From Poteriospumella lacustris (lineage: Eukaryota; Sar; Chrysophyceae; Chromulinales; Dinobryaceae): a stretch of 22,262 bases of DNA. The notes below the pieces were generated by a model. The model did not search any database and was not told where the DNA came from. It saw only the letters and a program-made list of their open reading frames with translations. Made by a program: the position numbers and the translations under genes. The stretch is taken from contig SMOI01000010.1 of the NCBI GenBank assembly GCA_008000375.1, positions 28,560 to 50,821 of the forward strand. The letters are read 5' to 3'. Shown here piece after piece: positions 15,267 to 22,262 of the stretch; positions within the stretch are counted from its first letter, which is position 1, and each line of letters starts with the position of its first letter.

Positions 15267-16380
15267 GCAGGGATAAAACTCAGATGGGGTGCTTTGAGAG
15301 TGGAGAAAAACAGATGCACCGTCAATGCATTATGCTGTGAGAGGTTTGATGGAGACCATGAATTTTTCAAGCCACTTGCTGCTGCTGCCGACTGAATGGT
15401 GGTGATGATGACGACGAAAGGATAGCGGCAGCCATCGGTAGAAACTCATGAATCGCGCCGGATTTGAGTGGATGTTGCTCATTCTTACATATAATGTGGC
15501 ATCTTAGTAGCATCTTTGAGTTGATTTACAGTATGTTGAACGACCCCGACAGCGTCTTTTAAGTCACAAATGGCGAGAGTCGTTGTCACTCATTCCACTC
15601 ACCCACCGTTGAAACCTGAAACGATCAACACGCCCATACACTCACATACTAAAACGTCGAACAACTTCATTGTCGAACAAATTACCAAACGAACAGATTA
15701 CTAAATTTTTTGAGACAGGGGGAAGGATATGCTGGTGCAATCAGGGCTCTCCGTGGCTGATATGGACGCTGATAGCGACACTCTTGGTACTGATATGGCG
15801 AACGGAGACCGTCATCTTGTTCATCCATCCCTCCGTCCGAGCAGACCATTTAATCTGCTACACGAACTACAATAACTTACTATGGACACAAAACACAACA
15901 CAACATTGTTCGACACATTCCAACCACAACAAAAGCAGTGGCAGATTGAGGAAAAACAGAAAAAGCAAACAACAAAATGAAAAAGAGATCGCATGTTACC
16001 GAGACACTTCACACCACGTGGCATACAAACAATGAGGTGATAACGAATCAGCAAAATGGGTACATACTAACATAGCGATTAAAAGGAGAGACAGCAATAT
16101 ATGGTAGGGTTGTCTTCGATTCTTGAAGAAAAACAAAAAGAAACATATGTTTGTCGCACCTCTATTCTATGCTGTTGGGCTGACGGCAATACAACTACAA
16201 AGGACAATGAAAGGCAGCGAAGACAGTGACAGCACCTCTCGCGCATCTTACTAACATACTGATGAAACGAACGTCGTCGTAGTCTTAGGCGCTCTGCTCT
16301 GGCGACACGGCGGTCTTTCCTGTACGCATGGGGTTCTACAAGACCAACGATCAGCACCCACCAAGGCACTACATATACAG
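15267..16380. other. Intergenic region: ABCG promoter side and LRR gene 3' side
   Basis: Both neighbours are on the minus strand, so this 1.1 kb should hold the 3' end of the LRR transcript and the promoter of the ABCG gene. I see only short GCT/GAT-rich microsatellite-like patches near 15378-15413 and A-rich sequence around 15880-15985. The longest forward frame (15670-16035) has no recognisable motif and is Asn/Gln/Lys biased because of the A-rich sequence, so I do not call it a gene. Confidence 0.5.
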
Positions 16381-19300
16381 TCACCAACAACGTACCTCCG
16401 TCATCATTTCGATGTCAACATCGACTGACATTGTATCCTTTCTCTTCATCAATGGCTTGGATTTTCGAAAACAAAGTAATCCGAGTAACGATGTCCAACC
16501 AGGCATCGTCAATGTCACGAAGAAGATCCATAGCGCAACTATTGGACCCATTTGGCGTCCCACAATGTCATACAACCCCAATGACCACACCAACGCCGCG
16601 AAATACAACAACATCGGTTGTAGTTGCTGAATATCTTGCAAATGATTCGTACATGCTGCATCCATATCTTCGACCAGTCTCAGCACCAAATCGGCATACT
16701 CATCGTTCGACATCGTTGGCGACCTATCGTCTACAGTCGAACGCTTCGTCGTCTGACCATCGTATTCCTCGCTCTGACGTGCCTTGTCGTCGAACTTGTC
16801 GACGACCTTCTCGGTTGCCACTGGTGCACTTCGAATACGCTCTGCATATTTCCGAACACGGTCCAACATCCGATGAGTCATCAGCAGATCCACTACCATC
16901 TCGATTAGTGCCACAATGCCCAGCAATGGAAACATCAATCCGAACGACAAGATAATCGCCAAATCCGATATCACTCGCATCTTCAATCGCTTCGCTGCTC
17001 GTTCACATTGCTTCTCACGATGCCAACGATGAAGCAGTGTCGTATTGTACGCGATCACTTCCTCGCGGCAATGTTTGGTTTCAAGATTGACAGCCTCGCC
17101 ATCGATGAGTCTCATCAAGAACGGTGAACAGTCGTTGACGAAGCGGAACCAGTAACTCGACGGCCCATATTGATTGTAACAGTATGTTTGCATTTGTTTC
17201 AGGGTCGCCCATAGCACGGGCAATAACACCAAACGACAGACATACTTGTAGACGAAAACAAAGACAAAGGATTCCAGCAAAGAGAGAGTGCATTGGAAAT
17301 TGTACGCAAAACCCGACGTAAACGCGACCGTTGTAGCTTCGTCATTACTGGACGTAGAAAGAATCATCATGTTGTAGTTTCCAGTTCCAGTGGCCTCTGA
17401 TCCACTGTTATAAGTCGCCTCGAGTTCCGAATACGGCATGCAAGCGACGGCTACTTTGTCAGCCACTTTGTTCTCACTGTACGATATCCAATAGCACGTA
17501 CTGCCTTGCACGACGTAACTGTCGGTGGAAATTGCCGTGAACATGTACTGGAAGCAATTTGGAGACATTAGCATCTCTGTCACCGCTGGCACCACAATCA
17601 AGCTGATCACGTTCGCATACAACAACATGGCATCTACGAAGACCTCGTCCGCCAGTGGCGTTGATACATCTACTGGAAGATAGCGATTGGAAAACCACTC
17701 AGATATCAATGTGTTCCACGATAGCTTGAACATCGACATGCACATCACAATAGACGATCGCAGCCACACCTGCAGCGACAAGGTCGTTGTGTAGACGTAA
17801 ACCATATTCACCGCGAAGACGGGAATAACGTGGGTGCCCACCAGAGCGAAAAAGACTGCCCAAGCCGTCAACCACGTTACCGCCAGTTTCTTCCCATGTC
17901 GCGACGCCAATTGCCGCGAATAACGACGAATGCTGAACGAAAACTGGCCCACAAATGCTGCATCCGCCTCTGCACGGTAATGCACCCACATACATACCAC
18001 GAACAACCATACTAACAACATACTTCCTGCCACGGTACCCTGTTGAAGCGATATGGATACGATCCAAATGTACTTTTCCGCATACGCACTCGTCGCTACG
18101 TTCATCACCGCGTACACCAATAAGCTCACGGTCAAAAACGCTAACATTCCACGCGCGTGGCGCCACCGATTGACTCCCACCAGTGATTGACATGTCAATA
18201 GCAACCTCGTCAACTCCGTCTGCGCTCGGTCCAGAAAATGAAGACCTTTCTTCATTGATCGCACTGAGAATAGCACCATCAGCACTACCGCCACCTTTGC
18301 CACGAAAAACACCAACAGCGACAGGTTCGTCAACGACGACCCACATGCGTAGGTCGTTGCCAAGGGATCATTTACGGGCTCGTTCATCGTATGAAACAAA
18401 TGATGGGAAGAGCAGGCAAACATGTTTCCATTCAGTACGTTAATGTGGTTCGCTTCGACCCAGCTCGCAGGCAACGTCCCTGACAACATGTTCACTTCCA
18501 ATGAGACCTGTGCATGCTCTACTGTTGCATAATAACTCGTTGCGCTATCGGTGATTGTTCCCGAGAGCCGATTGAATGACAAGTCGAGGAAGTCCAACTT
18601 TGCTTCTAACAAACTCGGAGGAATCGATCCCGTCAGGGCATTGTTCGACAAATCCACACCAATCATCGTAGTCGATACCATAACATCATCAGCGATAGTA
18701 CCCGTAAACAAATTGCCCGATAGAGCGAGATACGTCAACTGAGGTAACGCTGGAGACAGCAGACATGGCGGAATTGACCCTCTCACTGTATTCGACTCGA
18801 TGTACGTCCACCCACCTGACCACGACGGCAAAAATAACGAACGACAAGCTTCCGCGGTATGAAGACCGGACAAGAGCAGCTCTGTCATGTTCGTGTTCTT
18901 GCACAACGCTTCTGCCGGCAACGTTCCCGAGAAACAGTTCACCAACAACATCAACGACTGAAAATTACCCGTTGACAACCGATCGACCGGTAGCGTTCCC
19001 GTCAATGCATTATATCCCGCATTCAAAATCCAATTCGATGCCGTGGACTCCTTGAAAATGTCGTCGACCGGGCCAGTAAGAGCATTGTTCGCGATCGTCA
19101 CAGTCTGTAACTGTCGTTGTACTGCAAAGCGACCTTTCACCGGCCCAGTCAGAGACATGTTGGTCGCGAAAAATGCTGTCAGATTCTCACACCGATTTAG
19201 TTCAAGCGGCAATGTTCCAGTCAACCGATTCGCAGATATCGAAATATAATTCATGGAACACAAATGGCCGTTTTGAGCCGGGAAAGAACCAGAAAACTGA

Positions 19301-21615
19301 TTGTTGTTCAAAAGCAGTCGCTGAATCGATGCATTCCACAGCGATGCGGGTAAACTGCCCCCGAATGCATTCTGCGATAGGTCCACATATGCGTATTTTT
19401 GTAGCAATATCTCTTCCACTACTCGTGAATCGCTTAATCCGACGCCAGATAAGTCCAAGTACTCCAACTTCGTTGGAAACGTTTGAGATCCGTTGATACT
19501 CAGGAAAGTATTCTCCAAGCCCAAATAAATCAGCGAATATAAGGCATCGAAGCAAGGAGGTAGAGGACCAGTGAGAAAATTGTTCGATAAAAAGCAGCTG
19601 TGCAAGACATTGTTCTGACACCCATATGCCGTTCGATTATGTGTTGCTGACGATATTGCGGTTGCATCAACCAAAGAATTGGTGCGATTTTCCATTGTTG
19701 TCAACATTGGAATCGTTCCAATCAGTTTATTCGAATAGAGGAGCAGTTCAACTAACTCAGGCAATGATCCGATGGATGCTGGAATCGTGCCAGTCAAGTC
19801 GTTGTCGAATAATTGTAACACTTGCAAGTACGGTAGGTTGCTAATTGATACAGGGATGCTGCCCGTCAACTCATTTGAATACAAAAAGATCCCCACCAAT
19901 GATGACGGAGATTTCCCTATTGTCGAAGGAATGGTGCCGTTCAATCGGTTACTCTCCAAGTGTAATTCCACAACATGTTGCAGCTCCAGAATGGAGGGAG
20001 GAATGGTGCCCGTAAGAAGGTTTTCAGATGCCACCAAGTAAAGAAGTCGCCCCAACTCACTGATCGATGATGGAAGAGTGCCAGTAAGTTTGTTTCCATG
20101 AAAATGGATAGCATTCAATTTCGTTATTTGAGCAATCGATGAGGAAATAGAACCAGTGAGATGATTGTCGTACAGATAAAGTCCTTGCAACTCAGTCAAC
20201 TGGTATAGAGAGGCCGGAATACTACCTGTGAATCCGTTGCTGCCCAAAGATATCCACTGTAGATGCGATAAGTTGCCAATGGATGGTGGAACGCTTCCAG
20301 TGAAGTTGTTCCACGATAAATCCAGGACTTCTAACGTGGCCAAACTACCAATTAGTGAGGGAATAGTACCCCTCAAACAATTTACTTCCAATCGCAATGT
20401 CACCAACTTGTTCAAATTAGCAATGGTAGAGGGAATTGTGCCCGTGAATTGGTTATTTGCTACGACCAGTGCCCTCAACTGTGGTAAGTCAAAAACTTCC
20501 ACGGGAAACGGTCCTTCGAAAAAGTTGTAATTCAAATTCAAATCAGCCAACTTGACCAACTTCCCCATCGCATGAGGAATCGTGCCCATGAGGTTGTTGT
20601 AACTCAGCACCAATCGCGACAACTCGCCGAGTAAGCCGATGGAAGACGGGATACTTCCAACAAACAGATTGGACGACAAGTCCAACTCCTCCAGCTTTGT
20701 CAAGTTCGAAAGATACGACGGAAAAGTTCCTGTCAGCTGGTTAGATTGAAGCTTGAGCGCAACCAAGCTTTGTAAGTCAACGACAAGTGGTGGTAAAGAA
20801 CCCGAAAGCCTGTTCCCAGATATATCCAGCTCTGTCAAGACAGTGAGAGAACAGAGCGACGATGGAATTGTGCCCATCAATCGATTGTCAGCCAGGCTGA
20901 GCTTCGTTAGATTCAAAAGACCACCCAACGACGACGGAATCGTGCCTATAAAGCTATTTCCAGACAAATCGAGCTTGACAAGATTTGAAAGATCACCGAG
21001 TGACGACGGAATGATGTCTGTCAACCGATTTCTTGACAAGTCCAGTTGAACCAAGTGCGTTAAATTTCCCAGCAAATTTGGAAGAGAACCAAAAAATTTG
21101 TTCGCTGACAAGGAGAGTTCCGTTAATTGTAGTAATCCGCCAATGGAGCTGGACATTCTCCCACGCATTCGATTGAAAGAAACGTCTAGAATCACCATGT
21201 TCGTTAAATTCCATGTGGAAATTGGTAGCTCACCCAAAATGCTGTTGTTATTCAGTTGAAGAGACCTCAATTGTGACAATGAACCCAGAGATGAAGGCAA
21301 AGTGCCAACCAGATTATTCGATGGCATTGACAGCACTGTGACGTGACAATTCTTGGATACGACGTGACAAGTAACACCGAAGCTCCCCAAACATGGATTC
21401 AACGAACTTGTATTCCATTTATTTATCCATTGCATACCGCCAGTGCTGTTGTAAAATTCTTGAAGAGTGAGGACTTCAACACTGGGTGGGGGTGATGTAC
21501 ACGTATTTTGTGCCCATACCGTGAGTGGCCATGACAAAACGAGGAAGATGGTTGGGACAAGAACGAGAAAAAACTCTCTCATGGCTAGATGTCGCAGCAA
21601 GTAAAGAATCCACAA
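16381..21615 (-). CDS. Leucine-rich-repeat polytopic membrane protein (1744 aa)
   Basis: The frame is intact from ATG 21615 or, more likely, the in-frame ATG at 21582 (Met12), which starts a clean signal peptide (MREFF, a hydrophobic run, then VWAQ). The ectodomain begins with a Cys-containing LRR N-cap (about 39-84). It continues with 23 consecutive plant-type repeats of 24 residues (one of 25) at 92-644, of the form LxxLxLxxNxLxGxIPxxLGxL, then irregular repeats to about 1065 and a Cys-bearing end cap. N-glycosylation sequons are common. Instead of one span and a kinase, the C-terminal 650 residues carry about ten hydrophobic segments (near 1098, 1157, 1187, 1244, 1268, 1328, 1442, 1549, 1668 and 1690). 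There is a Cys-containing loop at 1350-1440 and a charged cytosolic-looking stretch at 1576-1665. I do not recognise this membrane module. It is likely a cell-surface receptor, adhesion protein or channel-like sensor, by inference. Confidence 0.88.
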   Translation of the reverse strand: MWILYLLRHLAMREFFLVLVPTIFLVLSWPLTVWAQNTCTSPPPSVEVLTLQEFYNSTGGMQWINKWNTSSLNPCLGSFGVTCHVVSKNCHVTVLSMPSNNLVGTLPSSLGSLSQLRSLQLNNNSILGELPISTWNLTNMVILDVSFNRMRGRMSSSIGGLLQLTELSLSANKFFGSLPNLLGNLTHLVQLDLSRNRLTDIIPSSLGDLSNLVKLDLSGNSFIGTIPSSLGGLLNLTKLSLADNRLMGTIPSSLCSLTVLTELDISGNRLSGSLPPLVVDLQSLVALKLQSNQLTGTFPSYLSNLTKLEELDLSSNLFVGSIPSSIGLLGELSRLVLSYNNLMGTIPHAMGKLVKLADLNLNYNFFEGPFPVEVFDLPQLRALVVANNQFTGTIPSTIANLNKLVTLRLEVNCLRGTIPSLIGSLATLEVLDLSWNNFTGSVPPSIGNLSHLQWISLGSNGFTGSIPASLYQLTELQGLYLYDNHLTGSISSSIAQITKLNAIHFHGNKLTGTLPSSISELGRLLYLVASENLLTGTIPPSILELQHVVELHLESNRLNGTIPSTIGKSPSSLVGIFLYSNELTGSIPVSISNLPYLQVLQLFDNDLTGTIPASIGSLPELVELLLYSNKLIGTIPMLTTMENRTNSLVDATAISSATHNRTAYGCQNNVLHSCFLSNNFLTGPLPPCFDALYSLIYLGLENTFLSINGSQTFPTKLEYLDLSGVGLSDSRVVEEILLQKYAYVDLSQNAFGGSLPASLWNASIQRLLLNNNQFSGSFPAQNGHLCSMNYISISANRLTGTLPLELNRCENLTAFFATNMSLTGPVKGRFAVQRQLQTVTIANNALTGPVDDIFKESTASNWILNAGYNALTGTLPVDRLSTGNFQSLMLLVNCFSGTLPAEALCKNTNMTELLLSGLHTAEACRSLFLPSWSGGWTYIESNTVRGSIPPCLLSPALPQLTYLALSGNLFTGTIADDVMVSTTMIGVDLSNNALTGSIPPSLLEAKLDFLDLSFNRLSGTITDSATSYYATVEHAQVSLEVNMLSGTLPASWVEANHINVLNGNMFACSSHHLFHTMNEPVNDPLATTYACGSSLTNLSLLVFFVAKVAVVLMVLFSVRSMKKGLHFLDRAQTELTRLLLTCQSLVGVNRWRHARGMLAFLTVSLLVYAVMNVATSAYAEKYIWIVSISLQQGTVAGSMLLVWLFVVCMWVHYRAEADAAFVGQFSFSIRRYSRQLASRHGKKLAVTWLTAWAVFFALVGTHVIPVFAVNMVYVYTTTLSLQVWLRSSIVMCMSMFKLSWNTLISEWFSNRYLPVDVSTPLADEVFVDAMLLYANVISLIVVPAVTEMLMSPNCFQYMFTAISTDSYVVQGSTCYWISYSENKVADKVAVACMPYSELEATYNSGSEATGTGNYNMMILSTSSNDEATTVAFTSGFAYNFQCTLSLLESFVFVFVYKYVCRLVLLPVLWATLKQMQTYCYNQYGPSSYWFRFVNDCSPFLMRLIDGEAVNLETKHCREEVIAYNTTLLHRWHREKQCERAAKRLKMRVISDLAIILSFGLMFPLLGIVALIEMVVDLLMTHRMLDRVRKYAERIRSAPVATEKVVDKFDDKARQSEEYDGQTTKRSTVDDRSPTMSNDEYADLVLRLVEDMDAACTNHLQDIQQLQPMLLYFAALVWSLGLYDIVGRQMGPIVALWIFFVTLTMPGWTSLLGLLCFRKSKPLMKRKDTMSVDVDIEMMTEVRCW
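19684..21342 (-). repeat. Block of 23 tandem LRR-encoding units (72-bp period)
   Basis: Residues 92-644 of the LRR protein form an uninterrupted array whose repeat starts fall at 92, 116, 140 and so on every 24 residues, with one 25-residue unit at 548-572. The DNA therefore has a 72-bp period. Units are diverged at the DNA level, so this is an old array under protein-level constraint, not a recent expansion. Confidence 0.85.
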
Positions 21616-22074
21616 AGGCTACGTCAAATGCACAAACAATAGCGCAACAAGTTTCCGCCCCGTCAGAACAAACAGTTGTGACAATGTGAGACATCATCAA
21701 TCAGAGGTGAAGGAAGGTGAGGTGAGGACATGAAGAATGAAGATTTATCCCCATTCGAATCCCCAACCAGCCAACGTGGCTTTGCGATTCTGCGATTCTG
21801 GGATTTCAGCAACGACAAGACGATGATGAGAACCGACGGAGAAGACCAACTGATGAGGCATGAGAGACGCCGCAGCACCGGAGGCCCGACGTCAGTCACA
21901 ACGCACCATCTTCACTTGGCCACGGAGTGAAAAATGCAGCAGCAGCAGGCTTGCTTCTGACGCGACGGATTGGTTACAGTAGGACCAACAAAAGTGCCCT
22001 AAATCCTTGCACTGCTTTAACGAGGGGCAACGAAACATAACTCATCATCAATTGTGACCACTTGCTTGTATACG
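21616..22074. promoter_or_regulatory. Divergent intergenic promoter region (LRR gene / second ABCG gene)
   Basis: These 459 bases separate two start codons pointing away from each other. Small direct repeats are visible (gcgattctg next to gcgattctg near 21784; gaaggaaggtgaggtgagg near 21709; a cagcagcagcag run near 21934). No TATA-like element is convincing. Sharing of regulatory elements between the two genes is possible but not shown. Confidence 0.45.
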
Positions 22075-22262
22075 ATGTCAACTCTAAGTGTCGCAGAAGA
22101 AGGAAAGGCGGCAGGCAAGTACGAAATGGTCCCTGTTGAGACCATTCCCGAGAATGACCAACCAGTCAAGAGTCCCGCGAGAGCAACTCCCCCAGATATT
22201 CAATGGTCCAACCTCAACTTTAAAGCCAAGAAGACCAACATCCTCACCGACTGCTGGGGAAA
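22075..22262 (+). CDS. ABCG/White-family transporter, 5' end (partial)
   Basis: The frame starts at ATG 22075 and runs off the window after 62 codons. From residue 38 on it reads ATPPDIQW and then an NFKAKKTNILTDCWGK element that also occurs, residue for residue, in the ABCG gene at 13434-15266 (residues 41-56 there). The DNA is also very similar across this stretch, marking the two as close paralogues. The N-terminal 36 residues (acidic, with ENDQPVKSP) differ from the other copy, so the cytosolic tail has diverged. The Walker A motif would lie just beyond the window end. It is oriented away from the LRR gene. Confidence 0.85.
   Translation, partial: MSTLSVAEEGKAAGKYEMVPVETIPENDQPVKSPARATPPDIQWSNLNFKAKKTNILTDCWG

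Noticed and set aside
13458-15395. Long open frames opposite the ABC transporter (332 and 310 codons on the plus strand, 254 codons in another minus frame)
   Set aside because: They are antisense or out-of-frame shadows of an intact, well-conserved ABCG gene. Their translations are Arg/His/Gln-rich with no motif, as expected from GC-biased third positions.
15670-16035. 121-codon plus-strand frame between the ABCG and LRR genes
   Set aside because: It lies in A-rich intergenic DNA, has Asn/Gln/Lys/Ser-biased composition and no motif, and the opposite strand also offers a frame of similar poor quality.
16381-21615. LRR receptor-like kinase
   Set aside because: The extracellular repeats suggest it, but no kinase glycine loop, HRD or DFG-type motif follows. 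The C-terminus is multi-spanning membrane sequence instead.

Overview
The window looks like the nuclear genome of an intron-poor, gene-dense microbial eukaryote. Four long open reading frames (610 to 1855 codons) carry eukaryote-type architectures: an ABCG/White half-transporter, a class-3 lipase, a plant-like leucine-rich-repeat membrane protein and a giant helical-repeat protein. A gene fragment resembles the kinase and cyclic phosphodiesterase parts of a fungal/plant-type tRNA ligase. There are no operons or bacterial ribosome binding sites, and genes sit in divergent or convergent pairs with 0.2 to 1.2 kb between them. The 24-residue plant-style LRRs on a polytopic membrane protein suggest a stramenopile-like protist (oomycete relative or similar). 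This is an inference, and the exact lineage cannot be fixed by eye.

Layout, left to right. Positions 1-198 (+): the 3' end of a tRNA-ligase-like gene. 1206-6773 (-): a 1855-residue protein of unknown family, built from about six repeats of roughly 260 residues and ending in a basic nuclear-localisation-like tail. 6774-7273: a divergent promoter region with several short repeats. 7274-11161 (+): a 1295-residue protein with a class-3 lipase fold split by a helical insertion of about 350 residues, preceded by a Ser/Asp-rich stretch encoded by a 21-bp tandem repeat. About 11399-12283 (+): a second, 5'-truncated copy of the tRNA-ligase-like gene, containing a 10-N gap flanked by an exact 77-bp repeat, which looks like an assembly join. 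13434-15266 (-): an ABCG half-transporter. 16381-21615 (-): a secreted-then-polytopic LRR protein with 23 consecutive 24/25-residue repeats. 22075 to the end (+): the start of a second ABCG paralogue.

How the parts relate. The two tRNA-ligase-like 3' ends are identical over the last 198 coding bases but differ in the flank, and they bracket the helical-repeat and lipase genes. This points either to a duplication with conversion or selection on the coding part, or to allelic or repeat copies stitched together during assembly. The two ABCG genes flank the LRR gene. The helical-repeat/lipase pair and the LRR/ABCG pair are each divergently arranged and could share promoters. No shared pathway can be shown from sequence alone. 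The least described objects here are the 1855-residue repeat protein, the split lipase and the LRR protein with about ten membrane spans and no kinase.
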